Source: Mesotaenium endlicherianum
Taxonomy: Eukaryota; Streptophyta; Zygnematophyceae; Zygnematales; Mesotaeniaceae
Length of the DNA: 26,571 bases
NCBI GenBank assembly: GCA_009602735.1
Contig: WELA01001462.1
Location: 384,921 to 411,491, forward strand
Reading direction: 5' to 3'
Shown here: positions 8,944-17,689 of the stretch, piece after piece
Numbering within the stretch: the stretch's first letter is position 1
How the letters are laid out: every line of letters starts with the position of its first letter
Translations under genes and position numbers: made by a program
The notes under the pieces: model-generated
Told to the model about the DNA's origin: nothing
The model's database searches: none
Seen by the model: only the letters and a program-made list of their open reading frames with translations

Positions 8944-9919
8944 TGTAACGATTCGAGCTTTTTAGGCATGTTTAGGATATTTCCCTAATTTCCTAAAATA
9001 CGTTATATTTTTGAATCGATGAAAGGTTGCATTTTGACAAATTTCTCGCCACACACGTGTGCCGACTAATTTCGATCGATTGGCAAAACGACCTGCAAAT
9101 TTATTGATAACATATCTTTGATACTTTGCAAAAGAAAAGTGTAAATAGTCATAAAGTTACTTTGATTGATTACAAACGATTAATTTAATCAATTAAGCAA
9201 TTAATTAACTTATTATGACTTTCATTATTTTGGATAATGACTGTCACAATGACTTAACGACGATCGTTAAATCGAAAGAAACCCGAACCGGTGACCCAAG
9301 GGAGTTACCGGCCGGCATCAAACCTGCGGCCTCCCGATCGCGTCAGCGCGATTCCACGACTGTCATAATTCAAACGAAAACAAATTTACAAAGTTACTTT
9401 GTACCCGGAGGGATTCAAACGCTCGTCTCTCGTTTGAAACGTTCACACTTGACCAATAGGACAAAGAGTTTTCTTAAACTCTCGGTTCATGTCACACGTA
9501 CGCGTACGCGACCAAAACCGAAAAGTCGCAACTTTTTCGGAAAGTTGCGTGAACACGATAACGCCCTTTTGGTGCAAAACGGTTTTTCAGAAACCGTCGA
9601 AAAGTCTCCAAACGGCCAAACGGCGCGTTACAATCATTCAGCCGAACGGGTTATACCCCTTTGCTTGTTTTCGTTGAACATGAACCAGTGCCCTAGCAGG
9701 TGACTCGAAGCACTCCAGTGCCTCATGTTGTGCAAGTACATATACTTGCAAGAGTCATTGTGAGTGCAATTCTCACACCATGCATTCTACGACTTTACGT
9801 TCTTTTTCTCATAGTCTGAAGTATTAGTAATACGCGAAGTTATCGTTGATTCTTCCAGTAAGTAATTTATTTTTCTTGAATACCGAGCAAAGATCCTTGA
9901 GAAAAGCAAAAACGTTACA
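8944..9919 (+). repeat. 5' LTR of element C (976 bp)
   Basis: It begins TGTAACG and ends CGTTACA, a perfect 7-bp inverted repeat, followed one base later by the primer-binding site. It aligns along its whole length with 15433-16415. It contains a series of short stem-loops with 4-7-nt loops (9465-9482, 9527-9549, 9579-9597, 9731-9750, 9759-9777) and an antisense tRNA-like block (9397-9466). CACGTG occurs at 9054-9059. Confidence 0.93.
9397..9466 (-). other. tRNA-like block within 5' LTR of C (antisense)
   Basis: On the minus strand, 70 nt open with CTTTGT and close with ACAAAG, giving a 6-bp acceptor-like stem. A T-arm-like hairpin with a 7-nt loop (TTTGAAT) has 4 of 5 stem pairs. The D-arm region has ATTGGTCA. 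The matching block in the 3' LTR (15898-15967) is also 70 nt. It lacks a normal anticodon arm, so I do not call a functional tRNA. It may be a tRNA relic captured by the LTR. Confidence 0.4.
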
Positions 9920-9920
9920 T

Positions 9921-9933
9921 TGGTATCGGAGCC
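9921..9933 (+). other. primer-binding site of element C (initiator Met tRNA)
   Basis: TGGTATCGGAGCC begins two bases after the LTR end. It differs by one base from TGGTATCAGAGCC, the complement of the plant initiator-Met tRNA 3' end used to prime minus-strand synthesis in many plant LTR retrotransposons. Confidence 0.88.
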
Positions 9934-10185
9934 AATCTCGGTTTCTCCAAGTTTTGTTTTTTAGTGGTTGGATAATATATTTTAGGGGCAATCCATCCCA
10001 GCATTGCCCTGCGCTACGGCCGCTTATCATAGTTCTGGGACAAATTGCCGACCAATCACCCATCCCAATTTTTCCCAACGACCCGGCCGCTTAATCATTG
10101 CTTTCGGGAGATAGATTCTTCTTTTGATCTCGGCCGTATCTAACAATTTTTCAAGTTCCCTACAGATTCTCGTTGATCTGGCCCA

Positions 10186-10539
10186 ATGGCGCGCGGCCGA
10201 CGGATCAAGATCATTGTCTTGGACAACGATTCACCTTGCCCCCTCCGCTCATCGCCACGTGTCAATCCTGCGCCGCGTCACTCGCCTCTTACTCCTCGCG
10301 GCCCGCGTCACGTGCCGAAAGTCGATTTACACTCATATGAGGTTTTATCGCCGGAACTACCTCCGTCAACCACACCCGATCCGCCTCGTCGCGCCGCCCC
10401 ACCTCGGCCTCGAACACCCACTCCACCACCTCGCGAGCCCTCTCCTTCGCCCCTCCTCTCACGTGTGCGGCCAGAGTTGATTGATTCATTGCCTTTGATC
10501 CATGGGGTGGAAACTGGCGCTAATTTTTCAGATTTTTGA
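10186..10539 (+). pseudogene. element C gag-like N-terminal remnant, proline-rich
   Basis: A 117-codon open frame starting at the first ATG after the 250-bp leader. The middle is very rich in Pro, Arg and Ser (PPRRAAPPRPRTPTPPPREP), compatible with a disordered Gag N-terminus. No capsid or zinc-knuckle motif is present, so the role is inferred only from its place between the primer site and protease. An overlapping frame (10124-10480) is equally open because of the C-rich composition, so either or neither may be genuine. Confidence 0.35.
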
Positions 10540-10701
10540 AATCAGGCCCCTAAAATTTTGAATCTTGTCACTGATTTTCCCAGGTTTGATTTCAGGTCGC
10601 TAATAAGACATATTTATTTGATTAAAGGGCGCTAAATCACTGTTGAAATTTTGAGATTTTGATTTCAGGGCGCTATTTATATCTTTGAATTCTGGGCGCT
10701 A
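10516..10701. repeat. irregular repeat of GGGCGCTAA-type motif
   Basis: Six copies of a motif near (C/A/T)GGGCGCTA(A/T) occur at 10516, 10545, 10595, 10627, 10668 and 10694, each set in T-rich sequence often containing GATTTCAG. Spacing varies from 26 to 50 bp, so this is a diverged array. It covers the end of the gag-like frame and the following non-coding stretch. Confidence 0.6.
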
Positions 10702-10739
10702 TTTCACCCAGATTTTCGAGGGGAGTTCCCACCCCCATG

Positions 10740-11501
10740 CTTTGATCCTAACGGTCGTTATTATGTTTGTGGAATGATGAGGGCCATTGGTTGGAGTTGA
10801 TCTTTCAACCCACTCTTGCCGACAACCAACGGGTCTATAGCCCGCAATTTCGTAGTTGCTCGGGCTTTGTTTGCCCGCCCGCGCCTGAGTGCCGTAATAG
10901 TATCTTTCGCCGTGGTTACGTTGATCACCTGTTTGCCGAGCAGCGTATCACAATCGGTGAGGATTTGTACGATATGGATTTAACTCGTGATCGATCTACC
11001 GATGTGTATTGCAGTCATTGCGTTGATGGGCTTCGCGACTATCGTCGCTGCCCTTACTTACATACTTAGTTTAACACGCTCCTTAGCGAGCAAGAAATTT
11101 AGGTGCTAGTGCACATGCACCACATAAAAAAAATTTATTTTTCCCTAAGACATACCTTCTCATACATCAATTCAGCATATATTGATATGCAAGTGTTGAG
11201 ATTTGTCGAGTTTGCGAAACTCGAGTGCATACATGCTGGCGTGTTTCTGCACTTTCATTTGAATGACCCTAATCTTGCACAGTATTACAAACACTCGTCA
11301 TTTTTAGGTCGAACAAACAAGTGTCTTGCTCCAATTTACATTGCTGCATTCACTAAGGGACCCCCTGGCCTTGAGCGTATCACTCAATTTTCCAAGGGTT
11401 TAACGATGCAAAATGGACGTTTGCCTACGAGGCTTTACGTTTCAGTCATTCCTCTCAAGGCGAGGACTTTGCTCGTTTTGCACAACGACACTTTGTTTTG
11501 A
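10740..11501 (+). pseudogene. element C unassigned gag-region remnants
   Basis: Two open stretches, 10767-11069 and 11103-11501, lie between the gag-like start and the protease. The second is in the same frame as the protease, separated by stops at 11499 and 11505. The first ends in YCSHCVDGLRDYRRC, which has a cysteine pair but not the CCHC spacing of a Gag zinc knuckle. No family was recognised. Confidence 0.35.
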
Positions 11502-11534
11502 GCTTGACATTTGAGAGTCACATCTCCGGACGTT

Positions 11535-11930
11535 CTGCTCTTACTGTCGATCATCGACACAGGTGCAATGACAAGCTTTCTAAGTGCTCATTTTGCGCAA
11601 GAGTTAAAGCTGGTTCCAGTCAAATCAGTTGACTAACTTCGTCTTGGCGCTGGTTCTTTAGCTGACATACTTCAAATTATTCGGTAACCTCTTAAACTGC
11701 AGTCTTACCGCAAAAACAAAAAGTTCTATGTAAGGAACCTCCCCGCAGGTATCGATGCAATTTTGGGTGACACTTGGCTTAAGGGGACACAAGAATTGTT
11801 AGACTACGGTCTGAGTACGCGCGTTGTTCACCACAAAGATAGGAAGATCTCTCTTCACTCTCTTAAGAAGCCAAGGGATATAACAGTCTTGAGAACTTTG
11901 AAGACTGAAGTGGAGAAAGGTTCCATGTGA
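11535..11930 (+). pseudogene. element C retropepsin-like protease
   Basis: The frame containing GAC at 11556 reads LLLLSIIDTGAMTSFLSAHF, the active-site DTGA of a retroviral-type aspartic protease. About 70 residues later comes LPAGIDAILGDTWL, the second conserved segment of chromovirus proteases (ILGxxWL). In-frame stops interrupt it at about 11631 and 11691. The catalytic Asp is preserved, unlike in element D. Confidence 0.8.
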
Positions 11931-12149
11931 ACAGCAATTGGACATGGGTTAGTCGATCTTAAGAGATGGGGCACTCCTGTATCAAGGGCGCAATGCGCGC
12001 CGCCCATCAAAAGGGAATCGGGTTAACATTCCCAAACCGAGACATGGCAAACTCTTCTATCACCCACCAAGCAAGTTCGACGATGGGTTAAGCACGGTTA
12101 ACAGGTTTTTTGTGGAGTCCTGCGCCAAGCTCTCACAGAGACTTCTTCT

Positions 12150-13570
12150 TTGCTCTTTACAGAAGAGCCGCAGTTGGACATCCCTGTTCATGTTTTGACA
12201 CTAACAGCTAAACTGTCTGCTCTTCTGCAGAAGTACAAGTCAGTATTTTCACCCAACATACCTGCAGGTCTCCCATCTGACAGAGGTATTGAGCATGTAA
12301 TTCCTCTTCTTTCGGACGTCCAACCAACTTGGTGGCCAATTTCCGCCTCAGTCCGATGGAGCTGGAAGAGACGAAGACTCTGATCGCCGACATGCTATTG
12401 AAAGGATGGATCAAGCCGAGCTCTTCTCCATTCGGGGCCCCCATCCTCTTTGTCCAGAAGAAAGATGGCAGCCTACGTATGTATATTGATTATCGAGCGT
12501 TGAACAACATAACGGTCAAGAACCGCTATTTGTTACCTCGCATCGATGATTTGTTTGATTTGTTGCAAGGAGCATAGGTGTTCTCCTTGCTTGATCTAGC
12601 TCAAGGCTATCATCAGATTTGAATCTCACCAGAGGACGTTCCCAAGACAGCGTTTCGGACGCCTATTGGTCACTTCCGATACAAAGTCCTAAGTTTTGGA
12701 CTTACCAATGCACCAGCGACATTCCAAAGCACAATGAACAATCTGTTTAGACCTTACTTGGGTAACTTTGTCCAAGTGTACCTCAACAATATCCTGGTCT
12801 ATTCAAAGACGGAGGCCGAGCATTACAAGCATCTGGAGTTGGTGTTGCAGATCCTTCGTGAGCAACAGTTTTATGCCAAGCTCAAAAAAAGTTCCTTCCT
12901 CAAGGATGAACTTTTGTACCTCGGTCATGTCGTTAGCTCGAAAGGGCTACAACCAGATCCGGCCAAAATTGCATGCATTGCGGACTAGCCGGTCCTGAAA
13001 GACGTACATACTGTCCATTCATTCCTGAGGTTTGCTAACTACTTTTGCAAGTTTATGCAAGGCTATCCAGTGATGGCCGCGCCACTCACTGCTCTGACGA
13101 GGAAGAATGTTTCCTTCATTTGGAATGAGAACACGCAATTTGCGTTCGAGCGCATTTCGTGTACCCTCACTCATGCGCCGGTTCTAACATTGACCAATCC
13201 AAACTAGCCTTACGAGGTAGTGGCGGATGCGTTTGGTGTTGGAATAGGGGCTGTGCTGCTGCAGGCAGGCCAACCTATCGATTTTGAGATTCAAAAGCTG
13301 ACACCTGCCGAACAAAACCACTCAACGACAGAGCAGGAGCTCTAGGCAATTATGTACGATTTAAAAATCTGGCGTTATTATTTGGAAGGCTGCAAGGCTC
13401 TGAGAGTGGTTACGGACCACTGCCCGAATACCTTTTTCCAAGTCCAACCCACGTTATCAAGACGGCAAACAAGATGGTCGGAGTTCCTCGAGCAACTCCA
13501 CTTTACTTGGGCATACCGCCTTGGGCGTAACAATGTTGCGGTTTCGCTAAGTCGAATTCCCAAGAAGTTC
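12150..13570 (+). pseudogene. element C reverse transcriptase and RNase H
   Basis: The RT N-terminus is read as LQKYKSVF and GIEHVIPL in one frame. After a frame change at about 12330 it continues [65 protein letters not shown] and YLGHVVSSKG. The active-site YxDD is YLNN: codons 12785-12790 are AAC AAT, and both changes fit CpG-to-CpA decay. Stops occur at about 12577, 12620 (TGA in place of Arg), 12986, 13205 and 13343. RNase H is visible as ADAFGVGIGAVL, TEQEL, RVVTDHCPNTFF and RLGRNNVAVSLSRIP, where the last catalytic Asp is missing. Confidence 0.9.
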
Positions 13571-13742
13571 TCTTGCTTCAGGGGCCCTTGGCACGGGAAG
13601 ACAAACAAAACGGTCAAGCTTCAAGGGTGGCCACCCTTGATTCTACTGTACCACTCTCAATCTTTGACGCACGTCAGCCTGGTGACGCGGGCGCACCCGT
13701 CTTGGGTAGCATAGCTAGTCTGATTCACTTGACCTGTATCAA

Positions 13743-14790
13743 TTGATTACAGAAGGCTACACCAAGGGTTCGTTTTTCCTAGATCGCCTAGATACTGGCT
13801 TGAATGGTGTAGCCGTGGCGATGGGCAGTATGGATAAAAGGAAAGAACTCTCAAATTACAAATTCGAGAAGGGATTTTGGTGGCACAATGGGCGCATTGT
13901 GGTTCCAGAAGGACCAGTAAAACATGTGCTACTATGGAAAGCGCATGACTCACCTTACTCAGGTCATCATGGTATAAGCAAATAGAACCACCGGTTGCAT
14001 AGAGGGTACACATGGCCAACCCTCAAGGTTGATATTGCCGAGTACATCACCAACTGTGCGACTTGTCGGAGGAACAAGCCAAGCAATACGTTGCCCACAG
14101 AGAAGCTACATTTATTGGAACTTGCAGGTGCCCCTTGGGAAAGCATTAGCCTCGACTTTGTCGTGGACCTGCCTACCACCAAAAAGGCCCACAATGGGGT
14201 GTTGACGATCGTAGATCGCTTCACTAAGATGGTGCACTTCGTGGCCACTAAACCATCATGTGATGCCAAGGAGACAGCCGGTCTTTTTGTTGATTACGTG
14301 CTCAAGTTACATGGTATGCCAAAAAAATCATAAGCGATCGTGACAGTAGATATACGAGCCACTTCTGGCAAGAAGTTTGTTCGCATTTCGGCACGAAGCT
14401 TAAGATGCCCACCAACTTTTATCCTCAGATTGATGACCACACGAAACTTCTGAACCGCGTTCTTCAACAGTTTCACAGGCCTTACGTGAATCCTGCACAA
14501 GACAATTGGGATACCCTTTTCTCAATTGCAGAGCTCGCTATCAATAATGCTTATCAAGAAAGTGTTAAAGAAACCCCGTTTTTCCTCAACAGTGGGCGTC
14601 ACCCGCATACTCCGCTACACGACTTGGTCAACGATGCGGCAGGGGAGTTGTCCATGAGAGTTCCAAGCGCACATCTCTTTGTTAACTCTCTTCAAGAGGT
14701 GCACAGACAGGCAAAGTTGGCCTTAGCCGCTGCTCAAGACAGACAGAAGAGATTTTCTGACACACACAGGCAAGAGTTGTTTTGACTTTG
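13743..14790 (+). pseudogene. element C integrase
   Basis: The HHCC zinc-binding domain is visible as HDSPYSGHHGISK and NCATCRRNKPSN. The catalytic core has SLDFVVDLP (first Asp) and FTKMVHF. A one-base shift in an A-run at about 14322 precedes SDRDSRYTSHFWQE (second Asp). The usual GQTERMNRVL is replaced by DDHTKLLNRVL, so the catalytic Glu is Lys (14444-14446). The C-terminal half matches the minus-strand fragment at 1356-1701, which still has the Glu. A stop at 13983 also interrupts the zinc-binding domain. Confidence 0.9.
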
Positions 14791-14829
14791 GCAATAAGGA
14801 ACTTTTGCAAATAAAGAACTTGTAACTCA

Positions 14830-15301
14830 AGCACACAGGAGAGCGCAAGCTTCTGCCTCGCTGGGTAGGCCCTCTTCCATTATTGCACGGGTTGGTCCCG
14901 TTGCATGCCAATTGGATTTGCCTAAATCCATGGGGCCAACGCATCCTGTGTTCCATGTCAGTCTGCTGAAGCTGTTTAGGTATGACGGTCGTTATGAGCC
15001 ACAGCCACTAGAGTTGGAACTCGTTGATGATGATATAGCCTGGGACATAGAGAATGTCTTAGCACGTCAATATACCCGTCAGAAGCCTCCCTGAGTGGAG
15101 CTTTTGATCAAGTGGCTAGATTACGATTCTAGTTGGAATTTGTACGAACCGCATGACAAAATCCTACTTAATTGTAGTGATCTAGTTCAGCAGGACTGGT
15201 TACAATGGGCCGAAGCTCAACGGCTCTGTGGACAGACAAAGTTGCTGACTATTCCTAATCCTAAGCCAAGAGGTAAACGCAAAAGAGCCGCGGCCAAATA
15301 A
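14830..15301 (+). pseudogene. element C integrase C-terminus: GPY/F module and chromodomain
   Basis: KLLPRWVGP followed by ACQLDLP and HPVFHVSLLK is the GPY/F-type module of chromovirus integrases. It leads into a chromodomain (15041-15205): WDIENVLARQ, a stop codon at 15092, then LLIKWLDYDSSWNLYEPHD and a C-terminal helix. Chromodomains bind methylated histone H3 tails and bias insertion toward heterochromatin. The frame ends in a basic KPRGKRKRAAAK tail that could be a nuclear localisation signal. One frame change lies near 14880. Confidence 0.88.
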
Positions 15302-15419
15302 TCGATCTTTTTTGTCACTGCCACAACTGCAATCAAAAGTTTGCCAGAATTTGTGTTCACCTCACTACGGGCGAGTCTCAAATTTAAGAGCTACCTTAAC
15401 GTGGACATTAAGTCTTCGT

Positions 15420-15432
15420 AAGGGGGGAGGAG
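15420..15432 (+). other. polypurine tract of element C
   Basis: AAGGGGGGAGGAG directly abuts the TG that opens the 3' LTR. This is the expected plus-strand primer. The 118 bp between the chromodomain frame and this tract hold no gene. Confidence 0.85.
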
Positions 15433-16415
15433 TGTAAGGATCCGAGTTTTCTAGGCATATTCCGGATTTAGGATATTTTCCTCATTTCCGAAAATACGTT
15501 ATACTTTTGAATCGATGGAAGATTGCATTTTGACAAATTTCTCTCCACTCACGTGTGCCGACTAATTCCGATCAATTGGCAAAACAACCAGCAAATTTAT
15601 CGATAATGTATCTTTGATACTTTGCAAAGGAATATTGTAATGAATCATAAACTTACGTTGATAGATTACAAACGATTAAGTTAATCAATTAAGGATTAAT
15701 TTACTTATTATCACTTCCATTATTTCAGATAATGACTGTCATAATGTTTCGACTTAACGAAGATCGTTAAATCGAAAGAAAACCCGAACCGGTGATCCAA
15801 GGGAGTTACCGGCCGAAATCAAACCCGCGGCCTCCCGGCCGCGTCAGCGCGATTCTACGACAGTCATAATTCAAAAGAAAGCGAATTTACAAAGTTACTT
15901 TGTACCCGGAGGGGTTCATACCCTCGTCACTCGTTTGAAACGTTCACACTTGACCAATAGGACAAAGAGTTTTCTGAAACTCTTGGTTTATGTCAGATGT
16001 ACACGTACGCGACCAACCGAACAGTCGCGACTTTATCGAAAAGTCGCGTGAACACGAAAACGCCCTTTTGGCGCGAAACGGTTTTTTGGAAATCGTCCAA
16101 AAGTCTCCAAATGGCCAAACGGCGCGTTACGAGCATTCAGCCGAACGAATTATACCCCCTTGCCTTTTTTTGTTGAACATGAACCAGTGCCCTAGCAGGT
16201 GACTATAAGCACTCCAGTGCCTCATGTTTTGCAAGTATATATACTTGCAAGAGTCATTGTGAGTGCAATTCTCACAGCACGCATTCTACGACTTTACGTT
16301 CTTTTTCTCATAGTCTAAAGTATTAATACGCAAAGTAGTCGTTGATTCTTCCACTAAGTAATAATTTGTTCTTGAATACCGAGCAAAGATCCTTGAGAAT
16401 AGCTGATACGTTACA
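15433..16415 (+). repeat. 3' LTR of element C (983 bp)
   Basis: It begins TGTAAGG and ends CGTTACA, and matches 8944-9919 throughout with scattered substitutions and small indels. Stem-loops are kept at 15966-15983, 16026-16048, 16078-16096, 16230-16249 and 16258-16276. The antisense tRNA-like block is at 15898-15967, here with a perfect 5-bp T-arm stem. A short open frame inside it (15990-16202) is also present in the 5' LTR but is not convincing as a gene. Confidence 0.93.
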
Positions 16416-17689
16416 TAGCATCGCACACGCCTTCAAAATCCCTATCTCACAACGCCGTTGAGAGCATGCCGCGTACCACCACCTCTGAGCAAGAGACAAT
16501 GGAGTAGGCACATTGCAGTGGGGATACCAAGGAGGAGGAGGGGGAGGAGGAGGAGGAGGAGGAGGAGCCCTCTTACGGCACCACCACCCCTCAGACGCCT
16601 ACAAGATCGCAACCGAGGCCCAGGCCAGTGGGAGGGCTTGGAGTGAGCAACTACGCTTAGAAAGAGGCAGAGTTGAGTCACCAACGCAAGAACGAGGCCG
16701 GTCCCAGCCACCGATATCGTGACAAGGCTGATCCCAGTTGTTCGCAGCATGATGTCAGCCCGCCTCTGCCAACCCACGCTACCCACCCTCTCTACCAATC
16801 CCCGCCTGCGCGACGACCTATGACTTCTTGCAGCTCCATCTTGGACAACAATCCTTTTGGCTCTCGTCCATCCAAGGCGGCCCGTACAGCTGGAGACTGT
16901 TTACCCCTCCTTGGCGATTGCAGTAACGCGCCGACTGTTTGGGATTAACACCGTGCTAGCTGCCCACAAGTACGGCTCCCGTCGTCTCCACCATCCATGC
17001 GCACCAAATCCAAGTCTCCCACTCGCTTCGCTCCTCAGCAAGGGACTGCCTGGCCAGAGGCAGGCCTTCTTTGACCTATTCACCAGAACTCCAACAACTT
17101 TGTCGCCTTGCAGTTGGCGGCGTGTCGCAGCCCAGCGGGCAATATTTTGACGCAGTAAAAAGAGCTTTACGCCAAATCCGCCACCACATTGGCATTCTAC
17201 AGGCCAAGGCTTCCGTGTTCAGCCACCTGTCCGCAGCCTTGCTCGTTCACAAGCACCACTGTTGGGGAGGGTCTCGCATGCATTGCAGGCAGGCTCCATC
17301 CCATGGTAGTCAGAGTCGATCTCCGCACGTAGTTGATCCTTCACATGCCGCTTGTGCACAGCGCCCTTTGTCGGGAGACCCTGCCAGCACGCCGAGCGTG
17401 CTAGACCGACAACGTTTGCAGGGCGCAGCGCTTCGCTCAGCCAGTCGACGACCTCATTCTTCTTGAGGCCCGTGATCGCTGGCGCAGGTATCATGAAGCG
17501 ACCTAGACGATGCGGCCCCGACTATACTGTAATCTTATCCTCAGGGTCATTTGGGCTGAGGCCGTTGCTGCCATTGGTCGTCTGCGCCTTGCCCCTCATC
17601 AGCGTAGTGCTGCGTGCGATTGGCCGCCCACGCCAATCTCAAACAGAGGTGCCGCAGGCTCTCGCCCTCTACCTTCTCCCACGAAGCAG
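16416..17689 (+). pseudogene. element D coding remnant between protease and methyltransferase
   Basis: GC-rich sequence with several broken open frames and no recognised domain. Readable patches include SDAYKIATEAQASGRAWSEQ (about 16587-16646) and, further on, QPSGQYFDAVKRALRQIRHH leading into IGILQAKASVFSHLSAALLVHK (about 17131-17250), a likely helical segment. Codon-like composition and orientation match the flanking D sequence. By position it may be part of the polyprotein upstream of the methyltransferase, or that enzyme's N-terminal domain. The frame changes at least twice. Confidence 0.45.
16531..16567. repeat. (GGA)n microsatellite
   Basis: A run of GGA triplets with one GGGG interruption, about 37 bp long. 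Depending on frame it would encode poly-Gly, poly-Arg or poly-Glu. It lies at the start of the D segment to the right of element C. Confidence 0.9.

Larger units (their letters stand above)
8944..16415 (+). mobile_element. element C: full-length chromovirus (Ty3/gypsy) nested in element D
   Basis: Two direct LTRs (8944-9919 and 15433-16415) with identical TGTAA/CGTTACA-type ends flank a tRNA primer site, gag-like remnants, protease, RT, RNase H, integrase, chromodomain and a polypurine tract, all on the plus strand. The total is 7,472 bp. The LTRs match at about 85-90% by eye, so the insertion is old. The flanking 5 bp are CCGCA on the left and TAGCA on the right, a target duplication at best degenerate (3 of 5 match). 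All reading frames are broken. Confidence 0.92.

Noticed and set aside
15990..16202. Open frame shared by both LTRs of element C (also 9489-9703)
   Set aside because: The two copies differ by frame-disrupting indels and the sequence is dominated by the stem-loops and tRNA-like block. No protein motif is visible.
16458..16798. Poly-Arg, poly-Gly or poly-Leu proteins in three frames
   Set aside because: Produced by the (GGA)n microsatellite; no supporting motif in any single frame beyond it.
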